Assembly: GCA_032358255.1 (NCBI GenBank)
Contig: JAULBX010025053.1
Location: forward strand, 124,001 to 188,000
From: Heterotrichella gracilis
Lineage: Eukaryota; Sar; Xanthophyceae; Tribonematales; Xanthonemataceae
Length of the DNA: 64,000 bases
Reading direction: 5' to 3'
Part shown: positions 25,301 through 37,663 of the stretch, piece after piece
How positions within the stretch are numbered: the first letter of the stretch is position 1
Layout of the letters: each line of letters begins with the position of its first letter
Notes under the pieces: generated by a model
Told to the model about the DNA's origin: nothing
Seen by the model: only the letters and a program-made list of their open reading frames with translations
The model's database searches: none
Made by a program: the position numbers and the translations under genes

Positions 25301-27790
25301 GCTGCACTCTCTACAAAGGGCACGTGCAAGGGGTGTCAACTAGAGTACAAAGACACAAACACGGAAAGGGCAATCAGTTGCCACATACACAGCTCGAATC
25401 ATGCAGTTGGGACCTCAACCACAGTTGCAACTTTGACAGCACCATGCGTAACAACCTGAGGTGTGAGGGTCCTGCATGTCTGGGAAGGAATATTCTGACA
25501 GAGCCATTTCTGAGACATGTGATCGGCCACCAAGGCTTATCACGTCATCCTCCCGAGCTGGCAATGCATGTCTGGGCTTGTCCTCCTCATCAGCCAGAGT
25601 TGGAAAGCAGGCTGCCAGAATTTTGGTCCCTGAGGTGGGGAATTGCCTGGCAAACGCAAGCCGTCAGGTTGCATGCCTTCACCGACATAATGCATTCTTT
25701 CTATAAATTGTTGAAAATTGGCAGCGAGCGTTCAGGGTGCCCAAGTTCCTTGTAAAAGATGCACTTACTTTGGCTTGAGCGCAATGATGCCAGAAAAAGA
25801 CGCTTTGCAACAGAGCGCATTGTCATTACTCAGGAGCACCACCGCACTCCACTTGCATGCCTCCGGGTTCTGCGCGCACAAACATTGCATTGTCGATGAC
25901 CCCATCAGCACCTGGCATAGGAAGATGGATAAGAGGGGCAGATTGTACATGTACCTTTTCCATCTGCGCTTGATAGTGCAGGCAGCAGTACAGGATCTTG
26001 TCATCGTTGTGAACAGCACGCCCGTCCTCTGGCTTGAATTGCAAGCTCTGTTTGAATTCAGAGAGCGACTGCCCCAGGTAAAATCCGTCCTGCTTGAACA
26101 TTGCTTCCTGCAGGGATGCCAGGGCGCCCCTGGCCGCTTGGCTCAGGTGCTGTAAGCGCTCATCATCTGCAGGACATGCCAATCTTACAGCCTTGCATGA
26201 GGCATGGGACCAGGGCACAACATTGAGATGCATGCAGATAACAAGACAATTCCTCAGCCGGAGCCATAAAGCAAGACATCGCACTGTGACTCTCGCATCC
26301 TTAACCCCTGTGGTGCACATTGGTACCTGGATGCTTGGGCGTTTTGAGGGCATCCAGCTCAGACAGCACAATCCAAGGGATGCAGACCGACAGCGTCAAT
26401 TGTTCAGCTGCATGCGGATGGGAGAATTTGTCCCGCAGCCGCTCCAGAAATGCCAGATGGGATAGCAGAATGTTTGTGTCTGCCACCACAAGGACACTTG
26501 CTGCTGTAGGGGTGCCAGAAACCCAGGGGGACTCCAAGGCATCATCAGGCTTTGGCAGCATCACTGAAGGCTCCTCAACCCCCTCCATGCCAATTGGCTC
26601 CTCCTGAAATGCCAAATATTGTCTTAACGGTCTTGCACTGAATTGTCTCGATACATGGACAAATAGCTTGTAGCACATGAGCTTTAGGTGTAGATTCACC
26701 TGTAATGAGCGCAATTCACCCTCGTCGCGAGCATGCACGAGGTCCTGTGCAACCCGTTCTGCATCCTCCATCTCCACATCAAGCTGCACTGCTGGGCATC
26801 CAAGAACCATGATTGAGGGTTGGGTTTGCTATCCGGCAGCGCTTGCAAATGGTCACATGGAAATTGACACTACCAATCCCTCACCTGCTTCTTCCAAGCT
26901 CTGTTTGTGCAGCAGCAGCAACACCCCCAGCTCAAGCCAACAGTCTGATGGCCCGTGTTTGATAGGCATGCTCTCTTTAAAATAGTGCTGGTCGTGCCAC
27001 CTGATCAGGCATTTGATTCTTGCATTGTGGTAGACTCCCTGCATCAACATGCAGTAGTGTTGTTGGAACAAGTTGAAGACAAGGCCAGAGGGTTGTTGTT
27101 CGCCTCGCCATGGGATCTCAGACCAGGAACCTACCTTATCATCCTTGTACACCCAGCAAGCGTCCGGCCGATGAAATGCGTCCAACCCTGAACCACTCAG
27201 GAAGTAGATGATGCAACATATTGCTTGCTGGGTCTGCTCTGTGGTCCCCAGAACCTCCACCACTAGCCGCGTGGATGGTCCTTGCTGCTCTCCAGGCACA
27301 GATCTATGCTCAAGCTGCAAATGCACTCGGGCCAGTTAACAGCAAGTGCACCAGGACTTGAACAAGCATCAAATTTTGAGGGTGGGCCCTTACCTTCAGC
27401 ACCGCACAGCCTGCGATGCTCATGTGCTCAGCAGCATGTTTCCTCAGCTCTGCAACCTGGACCAATGTCAAGAGGAGGGGAAGGTCAACAACTGCTTTGC
27501 AACAAACACAGGCAATAGGACAAGCTTGTGAGTGCCGAAGTTCTCACCACCATTGTACAGGCGGCAACTACTCAATGCAGTGCATGCATAAACGGCATGC
27601 ATTGATACAGAACCTGGCCCCAGTCGGGTAAGCTAGAACGAAGGGCTGGATGTACCTTTGCGTGTGTTGCATCTGTTTCTTCCAATTCTATTGTGGTCCT
27701 TCGGGGCTTGAGAGCCCTGCCTGTGGAGAGCAATGGATGGTGCCTAGCCAGTTTTTGAGAAATGTACTGGACACAACAACAAACGCGCAA
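22385..27790 (-). CDS. SWT1: SWT1-type PIN-domain endoribonuclease (N-terminus unresolved)
   Basis: Swt1 is a PIN-domain endoribonuclease; in yeast it acts in nuclear mRNP quality control at the pore. Visible exons include 27392-27455, about 27125-27300, 26327-26603, 25955-26166, 25768-25911, 25071-25310, 24620-24865, about 24260-24447, 23887-23986, about 23240-23686, about 22863-23020 and 22385-22626 (stop). The PIN core is clear: VLVVADTNILLSHLAFLERL (catalytic Asp), IPWIVLSELDALK (acidic Glu), NDDKILYCCLHYQ, and VVLLSNDNALCCKA (third acidic site). A Ser/Pro linker, a helical region, a Gln-rich tract (23270-23560) and a C-terminal helical domain follow. These match the Swt1 layout. The N-terminal exons (RTTIELEETD, TRLVVEVLGTTEQTQQ) resemble a KH-like fold only weakly. 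No ATG is in frame in the most upstream exon, so the first exon is missing from this model. One donor near 24260 seems to be GC instead of GT. Confidence 0.82.
23270..23560 (-). repeat. Gln-rich (CTG/CAG) coding tract in SWT1
   Basis: The plus strand shows runs of GCTGCTGCTG and CTGCTGCACAGG that encode QQQ-rich blocks on the minus strand. Just upstream (23570-23640) an LDRHVQ/PDRHAQ hexapeptide is repeated. This is a typical length-variable, disordered segment between the PIN core and the C-terminal helices. Confidence 0.85.
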
Positions 27791-28219
27791 ACCCCGACAA
27801 CACCAACAAAGAGTCGTAATCAGCCAGGGTCAGCTCATAATCGATGCTTTGGAACTCAATTCTTGGCTCCTATCCGATATAGGAGGGCTATCGCATACAG
27901 GCTCCCTATTCAATTGGCTGGATGGGCGCAGAACCCAGGTCACACCACACCTCAAAGTATATACAAAGAGCTATCGTAGCAAAACGGGTGAATTGGGAAA
28001 GATAAGACTGCATAGTTTTGTCGTTTCCTGCTGTCGTGTGTCCGTGCAGTCTCACAGCGCAGCTTGACTAATAAGGGTTCACTGGAAGTGGCATGCCTGC
28101 CTCTTCGAGCAGCGTTAGTTCACAATAACGGTACTAGTGAAGACCTTGCCGCCAATTTCGCTCGTGCACACAGCAAGGCAGCAGTTGGTGTATCTTGTTC
28201 AGGAGCTCACGCCCTTGAG
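27791..28219. promoter_or_regulatory. Probable divergent promoter region, SWT1 / glutaredoxin
   Basis: The minus-strand SWT1 gene and the plus-strand glutaredoxin gene point away from each other here. The stretch should contain both promoters plus the unidentified first SWT1 exon. No TATA box or known motif could be assigned with confidence. Confidence 0.4.
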
Positions 28220-30134
28220 ATGGGTGCTACGCTGGCAGATATCAGCACAACACAGCAACTAGAAACGGTGTTGGCTAAGCACGAGCAGGTACCGTACCGT
28301 CGCATGCACACCAGTGCACTACAGATACACATAAATTTATTGCGTCAGTCAAGTGGGCACAGGAGATACCAGCGAGGATCCGATGTAACGGGTGACTGTA
28401 TGGCATGCATAATGCATGCATATATGCATGCATATGCTGCCATATGGCTACCAGTCGTGCAACCGACACCTCCCACAGCCCGACGTATTATTTTCCAAAC
28501 CTTCTAAGAATACCTTGTGCTCCCAGGTCATCATCCACTTTTGGGCGCCGTGGTGTGAACCATGCGCACACATGGATGCGGTGTTGTTGCAGCTGGCGTC
28601 TGACTTCCCCAGCGCTTATTTTGCCAAGGTGCTGGTTACAATTGCTTTGATGCGTTGAAAGCAAACTTAGCTCAGAAGCCAAGGCTGGTTCTTAGTGGAG
28701 AGCCTTCCCCGCACAACAGGTGGAGGCCGAAGAAGTCCCAGACATTTCTGAGAGATACGAGGTTGCCGCGGTGCCCTTCTTCGTGTTCATCAAGGTATGC
28801 AGCAGAGATGCATGTGGCATAGGTTGCATGAGCTGGATGCAACACGCTGACTTTGCAAGCACTCGGCATTTTAGGGTTTAGGGTTTTGATTGAGCCATGA
28901 TGGACACGCATCTATGTGCTGCACAGGAGGCAAAAGTTGTTGACAGGTTGGAGGGAGCAGATGCCGCGGCTCTTACCGCCCATGTGCAGGCTTTGTGCGG
29001 GCCATCTACCAGCAAGTACGTACAGCCACAAGTGCCCCAACACGCACCACAGCAGCAGGATGTTAAGGCCAGGATCGCGACACTGCTGGCATCAAAGCCA
29101 GTGCTGCTGTTCATGAAGGGAGACGCTGCGCAGCCAAAGTGTGGATTCAGCAGCAAGGTCGTCAATGCCCTAAATGAGATTGGCGTGCAGTTTGACACCG
29201 TTGACATCCTGCAAGACGAGGAGATCCGCCAAGGATTGAAGGTATTGTTGCGATGCACTTTGGCATGAAATTAGCCCTGTTCACCAAGCGCAGCTGGCTG
29301 AGTTCTCTCAGTATGTTACAGGAGTACTCCAATTGGCCAACTTATCCTCAGCTGTACGTCAGTGGCGAATTGGTTGGGGGCTGTGACATCATTATGGAGA
29401 TGCAGCAATCTGGTGGGTAGTGAGCGAGATAATTGGGGTGGAAGCATCGCAAAGGGCCTGTATGCTCTTCTTTGTGCTTGGATTGGTATCTTAAACGCTT
29501 CCGTGTCATCGGTAGGTGAGCTGAAAGAGGCAGTGGCGGATGCTTTGAAGCCAAAGGAGGCCATCCCAGTGCAAGAACGAGTGAGCAAGCTGGTGGCCTC
29601 GCACCCAGTGATGCTGTTCATGAAAGGTACATGCACACCATGGGCACTCTTCTCATTGCTGTTGTGCCCATCATCCGGGAAGCGCATGCACCTGCCTCCG
29701 ACGTCCCCAGCATATGTGAGCATTGCATCGCCATTGCGTGGTCTCATTTTCTCATTTAGTGTGCACATTGCCAGATTTGATTATCACGTGCAGGGTTCCA
29801 ATGTGGTGCACGTGGCATGCACGACGCAATATATTTCCATTTTTGAACCCCCCCGTGTTGCCAATTGCCAGGTACACCTGATGCTCCACGATGTGGGTTC
29901 AGTCGGAAAGTTTGCGATGCCTTGGCGGCAGTTGGGGAGGACTTTGGCTCATTTGATATCCTTTCAGATGAGGAGGTCAGGCAGGGTGTCAAGAAGTTCT
30001 CTGATTGGCCCACCTTTCCACAGCTGTTTGTTCAGGGCGAGCTGGTGGGTGGGTGCGACATTGTCACAGAAATGGCGAGTGCGGGAGAGCTGAAATCGAC
30101 AATAGAGGAGATGAAGAGCCGCATACCAGCGTAG
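28220..30134 (+). CDS. GRXS17: Multidomain monothiol glutaredoxin (PICOT/GrxS17-type: TRX-like + 2 GRX)
   Basis: Cytosolic or nuclear monothiol glutaredoxins bind bridging [2Fe-2S] clusters with glutathione and serve iron-sulfur trafficking and iron sensing. The exons are 28220-28288, 28527-28628, 28720-28794, 28927-29241, 29322-29412, 29516-29626 and 29872-30134 (TAG). Domain 1 (residues 1 to about 105) is thioredoxin-like with [13 protein letters not shown] and VAAVPFFVF. Domain 2 has PVLLFMKG, the CGFS motif ([10 protein letters not shown]), WPTYPQLYV and GGCDIIMEM. Domain 3 repeats this with a second CGFS ([10 protein letters not shown]), WPTFPQLFV and GGCDIVTEM. Two glutaredoxin domains match animal PICOT and fungal-animal numbers; land-plant GrxS17 has three. 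The TRX-like domain keeps both cysteines (CEPC), which many orthologues have lost. ATG 28220 is the first Met in the frame of exon 1. The call is firm. Confidence 0.95.
28412..28433. repeat. 22-bp perfect palindrome of GCATGC/ATAT units
   Basis: Bases 28412-28433 (ATGCATGCATATATGCATGCAT read in both directions) form a perfect palindrome in glutaredoxin intron 1, embedded in further GCATGC copies from 28402. GCATGC-type words are frequent through the non-coding parts of this window. Confidence 0.85.
28870..28883 (+). repeat. Two telomere-type TTTAGGG units in a glutaredoxin intron
   Basis: TTTAGGGTTTAGGG lies at 28870-28883, 43 bases before the exon that starts at 28927. It is in the opposite orientation (relative to the gene) to most other copies in the window. 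Confidence 0.8.
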
Positions 30135-31143
30135 TGATGTGCACCTTGGTGTGTGTTTCTGCCACGCGACGTCAGGACACTGTGCACACGGTGCCTTGTG
30201 ACTGCAGTGATTAAATATGGTCCTTGAGGGTGCGACTCGCTCCTCGGAGGTTAAAATACCTTGGAAAGCTGTCACAGCCAGTCCCGGACCATTTTGACCT
30301 AGAAGGCTTTGCAAGTGACACTGTACGGTACTATGGTTGCTTTATCAGGTCATTATCATGGATCATTGACATGGGCGCCGCAATGTCATGCACTGTAAGC
30401 ACTGACATTTTAATGAGTGCTGACCAATTGGCCTAGCTAGCTCGCTCACACTGTGATTGCGGCAATGATTGGCCCCACATAGCGGCTATGGCAAGTCCAA
30501 ATTCGTCTCGTCTTAGACATCGAGTTCCAGGGTATATGGTTACAGGTTATAACATACTAATATTTGGCAATCACTCTATTGCTCACTGCTGAAGTGCTGT
30601 GCCCGTGTTGGTAAAGCCAGTGACGCCAATACATGCGTGAGCGAGTATTACAAGCAGGAACAAATGCCCCTGCGTGGCAGATCTGGTGCGGCTCTGCACA
30701 TGTGCTACAGCAATGTGCCGAACTCAGCAAAACTGGATGTACACACCATGAAGGAAAAAGCTCGACATCGTACACAATACTACTACAAGACTTCTGTATC
30801 GGCTCCCCACGCGCCAGCAGCAGTGTTCAGCTGCTTATATATGGCGCGTGTCCTGCATCCACCTACCCCGTCCACCTGCAAACCCCCATCACTGCATGCT
30901 GATATGAATGACCGACCACATATCAACACCCCCTCAAGCTGTCCAGAGGGCAATTGAGGAAACTGCCTTGATTGCCCCTGTACTAATCTTCTGACTGGCA
31001 GGGAGGCACTGCATACACCACCGTGGTCACCCCACATGCCCGGACCTTCCCCCTTCCCCTTTCCTACACATCGCCTCACAACCCCTCCCCCTCCCCCCCC
31101 CTCAACACGCCCCACCCCCAACCCCACAGCTGGCTGCAGCTGC
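30135..31143. other. Convergent intergenic region, glutaredoxin / clpC
   Basis: This holds the 3' ends of two convergent genes. No open frame with family resemblance or exon structure was found on either strand. The notable content is the G/C-asymmetric tract at 31078-31133. Confidence 0.6.
31078..31133 (-). other. G-rich tract in the clpC 3' UTR (possible G-quadruplex)
   Basis: Read on the clpC sense (minus) strand, this stretch has at least six runs of four or more G separated by one to eight bases: GGGG, GGGGG, GGGG, a run of nine, GGGGG and GGGG. It begins about 13 bases after the clpC stop codon, so it would lie in the 3' UTR. The pattern satisfies the usual quadruplex rule; folding was not tested. 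Confidence 0.6.
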
Positions 31144-34100
31144 TTATGCAATGCCCGCTGGTGCGGTTGGCGCGGCCGTGATCATGCGCTTGTCGCCATT
31201 GAGCACGCTGATTTGGCCATCGGCATCCACATCCATGATGATGGAGTCACCCTCCTTGATGTCCCCAGACAGGATGCGCTCCGCCAACGAGTCCTCAAGC
31301 AGCCGCATGATGGCCCGCCGCAGGGGCCGCGCGCCGTAGGCGGGGTTGTAGCCCTCGTCCACCAGCCTGTCCTTGAACCGCTCGGTGACGTCGATCTTTA
31401 TGCCCTTCTCCTCGGCACGCTTGAACACCTGCGGGCGGGAGGGCGGGGCGCTGTCAGGCACCCATGCAGAAACATGTGGGGGGGTGACAGGTGGATTTGG
31501 TGCTTCCAGATAAACAGGGCCAGCGTCAGCATTGTCAGATAGCAACAAGGAGCACACAGCACAGAGCAAAACTGGCATGGGGGGCTAAAGCCTAATCCAG
31601 CGTGGTCCCTGCATGATGCCCTACCCACGGTTAGTGCACAGGTATAAACCCTAGACCCTACAACCTTAGCTAGGTTCCTCACCTCCCTGAGCATGATGTC
31701 CGAGATCTGCTTCACCTCGGCCTTGGTCAGCTGCCTGAACACAATGATCTCATCCAGCCTGTTGAGGAACTCGGGCCTGAAGTACTGCTTCAGCTCCTCG
31801 TTCACCAGGGTCTTGATGCGGTTGTAGCTGTTGTCCTCCTCGTTGGAGTCCAGCTGGAAGCCCAGGCCGCCGCCACCCTTCTCGATGACGCTGGAGCCGA
31901 CGTTGGACGTCATGATGATGAGGGTGTTCTTGAAGTCCACGGTGCGGCCCTTGCTGTCGGTCAGGCGCCCGTCCTCAAGGATCTGCAGGGTAGACAGGCA
32001 TACGGAATCAGGGAGATGCCTACATGAGAGCAGGTGAACAGGCAAAAAGGCCGCAGGTTGCGCAGCAGCTAGCACAATCACAGCACTCACCAATACTCCA
32101 CTGTGGCCTCCAATGCACTCTGCAAAATATGCCTATACTTCCTGTTGAGTAAAGATTGCACGACGGCACTCGTGATTGCCATTTACGGCGCAGCTAAACA
32201 GTAACCACGAAAGTGATCACTAGCCAGGGAACAGAGCTGCTCATCATTGTTCTCAAGTGGTCACCCACAACCCCCACTCTGCACACCCCTCACCTGAAGC
32301 ATCATGTTGAACACGTCTGGGTGCGCCTTCTCAATCTCATCAAACAGAACCACGGTGTAGGGCCTCCGGCGCACGGCCTCAGTCAGCTGCCCCCCCTCGT
32401 TGTAGCCCACATACCCTGGTGGGGACCCAATCAGCTTGGACACCGTGTGCCTCTCCATGAACTCGGACATGTCCAGGCGCACCATGGCCTCCTCAGAACC
32501 AAAGTAGTAGCTGGCCAGGGTCTTGGCCAGCTCGGACTTGCCCACACCGGTGGGACCTGGAAGGCGGGTGGAATAGCAGGACTTAGTCAGCAAGGGTTGC
32601 AAGGGCGTGCATAATTGATGCTCAAGCCTTGCGGCTACATCGCATGCAAACTGCTCCTCACAGACGGAGGTACCAGTTTCTGTAAATGCAGAAAATAACC
32701 AACAAGACTGGTCACATCAAGCAATCCCGCGTGCCACTGAGGTTTCTTTGTATTTTACTTATCCAGCCCTGCTTATCTTGCTTTAAGCTCAAGTGTATGT
32801 TATGCATCCAGGCCAGCCCTCACCTGAGAAGATGAAGGAGGCGATTGGCCTGTTGGGGTTCTTGAGGCCCACACGCGCGCGGCGGATGGCACGAGAGATT
32901 GCCACCACGGCCTCCTCCTGCCCAATGATGCGGGTGTGCAGGGTGGACTCCATCTCCACCAGGCGCTTGGACTCGTCGGAGGACACCTGCAGGGGGTGGG
33001 TGTATGGCATGGGATCAGCGCTGGTGCTGGGGGGATGGTGAGAATGCTCGTTGTGCTGGTGAATGCAGTGCACTGATGCAAAGTCAACATAAGCTATAAG
33101 GCACCCAAGCTAACCACTGCTTGCGCCACATCCCAAGGCAAGGCAAAGGACACGAGCGATTCCACCTGATAACCCACATCCACTGCAATGCGCAGATGCA
33201 ACGGCAGATAAATGGTCATCAGGCAATGCCCTGCAGCTGACCGCCAAACTCCCCTTGTGCAACACCCACCTTCTCCACCGGGATGCCTGTCCACTGCGCC
33301 ACGATGGCGGCAATGTCCTGCTCCGTCACCATTGGGCCGCCGCCCTCGGTGGCCTCGGCCTCAGCCTTGCCCACCTCCTTCTTGTCCTGCGTGATGGCGC
33401 TGATCTGCGCCTTCAGCTCCATCTCGCGGTCACGCAGCTGCCCAGCCTTCTCAAAGTCCTGGCCCCTGCAGGCGACCAGAGATAAGGGTTTAGGGTACAT
33501 TTACATCACTGGGTGGTCTGTCCTTGACCTAGCCGCCCACCTCCACCCGCCGCGCACGACTTTGCTTGCAAACTCTATAGTGATTCACTCCACATCTGCC
33601 CAAACTACCCACAATCACCCATATGCACAGCACAGCACCCCATCGTGGTGTGCTGTCCACATGCATAGCCTGCCCCATTTCCTCCAAACCCACCTCCACC
33701 GTAGTCCAACTGCCCAGCCACCACAAACCCCAGCCGCAATTTACTACGAATCCTTCTCCTTGCAGCCATGGGCCCCTTGTTCAACCATTCAGGTCCACTG
33801 ATTATCTGGCCGCATTGCTCGTACACTGCTGACTCACTACCTAGTAATCCACCCCCGCCGCACCTGACTGAGGCGTCCTTCTCCTTGAGCAGCGCGCGCA
33901 GCTCCTTGTCGAGCTCACGCGCCTCCTCAGGCAGCTGCGCGTGGCGCAGGCGCACACGGGACCCAGCCTCGTCGATCAGGTCAATGGCCTTGTCGGGCAG
34001 GAAGCGATCGCTGATGTACTGCACACCGCACAGCCGCAGGCAGGTCAGGACACAGGTGGGTGAGGCAAGCATACGGGTTGTGTGTTGTACGGTGCGGGCT

Positions 34101-37100
34101 GGCGCTGAGTGCGGCGGCTGGGCGTTCCCATTGAACAGAATTGCAAGGTAGGGCTTTGCCTGATTCAGCTAAATATGCGATTGGCTGGTACCCGGCTCCC
34201 ACAACACAGGGCCCTTATTGACACAGAGAGCTGGCATCAACAGCGGCTTGCAAAGGACAGGGGAGCTTGGCTTATGGGCACTATTGGCACCACACCCAGA
34301 ACACACTTGAGCTGTACAGGCATGGGTGATGATGTGCTGTGGTGGGTGTTTTGCCAGGATAGTACAGCTGCACAAGTATTTCTTGCAAGCGCAGCCCCTA
34401 CCTGCGAGGAGTACTTGGAGGCCGCCATGAGGGAGTCATCTGTGTAGCGCAGCTTGTGGTGAGCCTCGTACCTCTCGCGCAGGCCCTGCAGGATTTCGTA
34501 GGTCTCGTCCACGCTGGGCTCGGGCACAGTCACGGGCTGGAACCGCCTGCAGGGGAGGCACAGAAGGTGTGAGTGCCAGGCTGTAAGTGTCAGGTGTGAG
34601 TGGAGTACCAGCTGTTGAGTGTCAGGCCTTCACCCACGCCCAGAAGTGTCTTACCAAGCACATGAAGAGCTTAGATAGAGAATGGAACAATTGACGTCCT
34701 TGTGGTTGGAGTGAGAAGAAGATAACATTCATATGGCAAAGGTGGCAGATACAAAAGTCGTGTGTACAAAGCACCATATATGCCCAGCCGCCTGTGGGCA
34801 CGCACCTCTCCAGCGCTGGGTCCTTCTCAATGTGCTTCCTGTACTCGTCCAGGGTGGTGGCGCCAATGCACTGCAGCTCGCCACGGGCAAGGGCAGGCTT
34901 GAGGATGTTGGCGGCGTCAATGGCGCCCTCGGCGGCACCAGCGCCAATCAGCGTGTGCACCTCGTCAATCATCTGCACCACGCATGGTGCAACATTCAGG
35001 GCAGTGTTATTGTTGCACCCACAACTGTTGCACACTCCCAACAATGGTTATTACTAACATAAAAGCAGGTACTTTCATGCTGTTGGTGGTAACTGAGAAC
35101 ACCTGCATTACCACTGCCCTGCAAGGACTCAAGGCCAAGCTACCAGGTATAACTATGCCAAAAGGCATTAACGCACCAGGATGATCTCGTCGTTCTGCTT
35201 GATCTCGTCCATCAGCTTCTTCAGGCGCTCCTCAAACTCACCACGGTACTTGGTACCAGCCACCAGCAGACCCATGTCCAGGGTGATAATCTGGAACACA
35301 GGGTACACAACTGTCAGCCGCCGCCTTCACACAGCGACACCACAGTGCGTGTTTGCAGAATGCTTGACAGCCAAATACCGCGGCATACATGAGGAACCAA
35401 GAAGTACATGTGACTTGCTTGCACACACCTGCTTGCCCTCAATGGTCTCAGGCACATCCCCGGTGGCAATCTTCTGGGCCAGGCCCTCCGCCACAGCGGT
35501 CTTGCCCACACCGGGCTCGCCGATGAGGCAGGGGTTGTTCTTGGTGCGGCGGCCCAGGATTTGTGTCACGCGCTCAATCTCCTTCTTGCGGCCCACCACG
35601 GGGTCAAGCTTGCCCTGGGGTGCAATGCAAGCTGTTAGGTTGCAGCTCAGCAACATCGCTAGTGGCTAGCCATTCTGCTACTCCACCCCAGGAGATGAGC
35701 TAAGCCACGAAGTGCACACTGACTGCTGCTGCAACAGGCTTTGACACTGACTGCTGATGTCGTGTGCGGTTGCACATGCAGCATAGCCACCAAAAACACA
35801 GTAACAGGCTGATGTTCCACTTTGCACGAAGCCTGTACGAGTCTGGAGCCTCCTCCAAGCTTGTAAACTAGTAAACAATCAATTGTAGTCAGTCTAGCAG
35901 TGTGCGTTCCCTTACCTCCTCAGCCTGGGCGGTCAGGTTGGTGCCGTACTCCTCCAGCGTTGGCATCTTGTTGCTGCCAGAGGAGCCACCGCCCACCGTG
36001 CTGCCCACAGGCTCCTGGGACTCGCCAACCATGCGCACCACCTGCAAATGGAACCCCAGTTCAGCCTGAGCCCCGGCCAGTACGGGGGTGATGGCGCATG
36101 CATACGCCAGTGCTTGTAGTAATCAACGCACTTCTGCGCTGTGAAAGCGCCATTTGCTTTACAGCTTGATAAGGTTTGCCAACAGCTTGATGAGGTTTGC
36201 CATCCACCAAGAAAAGGCAAATCATACAGCCTTGCGGCGCATTCAGGCAAATAAATCCCCCACCCACGCTACACACAATGGAGTAGGTGCCCTATGGATG
36301 AAGATGCATAACCTAACATCCAAGGCACACGAAGTCAAACAGGTAGAAGTACATCGTTAGGTGACAAAGCAAGCTCACCTGCGTCCTGATTTTGTTTGGG
36401 TCTGCCCCTAGGGTCTCCAGCACACGGGCAGCCACACCCTCACCCTCCCTCAACAAGCCCAGCAGGATGTGCTCAGTGCCGATGTAGTTGTGGCCTGCAC
36501 GAACCCACACAAAGGTTTAGTTTTCCGCTTGCATATCAAAACGAGGGTGGTCCACATAAAACTAGCAGTGCCCATATAAACCACACGCACCCAGCTGCCT
36601 GGCCTCCTCCAATGACAACTCCAGCACGCGCTTTGCCCTGGGCGTGAAAGGGATTTCCACAGCCACGAAGCCGCTGCCACGGCCGATGATCTTCTCCACC
36701 TCCACACGGGCGTCCTTGAGGTTGACACCCATGCTCTTGAGCACCTTGGCTGCGATGCCGGTGGACTCCCCAATCAGCCCCAATAGAATCTGCTCCGTGC
36801 CCACAAAGTTGTGGCCCAGGCGCCTGGCCTCCTCCTGTGCTAGCATCACCACTTTGATGGCCTTCTCTGTGAACCGCTCGAACATCATCTGCGTCTTGAG
36901 CACATACTTCACCCCAGCCCTATTTGCTGCTGCGATAGTTTTCTGCACAGCGGCCTGCAGGGACGCAGGTTTGGTGCTGCCCAAGCCATCAACCACTCCT
37001 GCCTTGCGCAGGCCGCTGAAGCCGGCAAGCGATTGCTGCTTGGCTGCCGCTCGTTGCCTGCCAAGGGCAGTCTTTGGAGAGAGGCGTGCAACCCTTGTGG

Positions 37101-37140
37101 ATGACACCACAGGGGCACTGCGTCCTGTGTGCGCCCTCAT
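31144..37140 (-). CDS. CLPC: Chloroplast Hsp100 chaperone ClpC (Clp protease ATPase)
   Basis: ClpC is the stromal AAA+ unfoldase that feeds ClpP and also acts in protein import. Thirteen exons: 36591-37140, 36379-36494, 35916-36041, 35429-35614, 35177-35290, 34806-34972, 34402-34546, 33864-34018, 33270-33465, 32824-32986, 32294-32556, 31683-31982 and 31144-31428 (TAA). ATG 37140 is followed by a basic Ser/Ala transit peptide of about 90 residues ending near [10 protein letters not shown]. Two Clp_N repeats follow ([14 protein letters not shown] and [13 protein letters not shown]), then AAA-1 with [15 protein letters not shown], pore loop [12 protein letters not shown] and [15 protein letters not shown], the middle domain with a UVR motif ([16 protein letters not shown]), and AAA-2 with [30 protein letters not shown] and IIMTSNVGS. 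The last exon has [17 protein letters not shown]. The order and length match plant ClpC and cyanobacterial ClpC. The UVR motif separates it from ClpB/ClpD. Confidence 0.97.
33485..33495 (-). repeat. Telomere-type CCCTAAACCC before a clpC 3' splice site
   Basis: On the sense strand of clpC the intron reads CCCTAAACCC about 20 bases upstream of the acceptor of exon 33270-33465. A further degenerate pair (AAACCCTAGACCCTA, plus strand) lies at 31645-31660 in another clpC intron. Confidence 0.7.
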
Positions 37141-37663
37141 ACCTACAACCTCCCACCGATCACACGGCCACAACTGGGCAAAATTAACGCTTAACAAGTT
37201 CCCGAAACGCTCAAGAACTTTCAACCACCCAACTTCCACAGATGCGTTGTTGATGCAATGCTACCACTCTTTAACCAGGCGCCTTCACAACGCCGGCTTG
37301 CGTTTAGCCTAGGATAGCGTTCTGGTTGAAAGCTTGCCACCTCAGCCAGATTTTGATTGGCCACCATCAAAAGCCCAAGGGAAGCATCATACGTTGTCAA
37401 AACAGCGAGATTTTACATCAAACTCTAGAGTAATATGCGATGATCAGCCCTTGAATCACCGCTGATAGAGTTGGATCAGGTGGGAATTTGCCTCTCTCTA
37501 ATGTATACTAGAACCATCCTGAGCCTTTCACCAAAACAAGCTTGCAAAAATCAGGAATAGAAGCCGTGATTTTGCGTCTGAAGTAACATTTAATTGGGTG
37601 ATGGGCAGGTTGGCTGCAACGCCATAGCAGCCACCGCCAGGCCGCATTCCAGGCATGCCCACA
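37141..37663. promoter_or_regulatory. clpC promoter and tafazzin 3' UTR region
   Basis: Both flanking genes are on the minus strand, so this 523-base gap should contain the tafazzin 3' UTR and the clpC promoter and 5' UTR. No gene or assignable motif was found. Confidence 0.5.
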
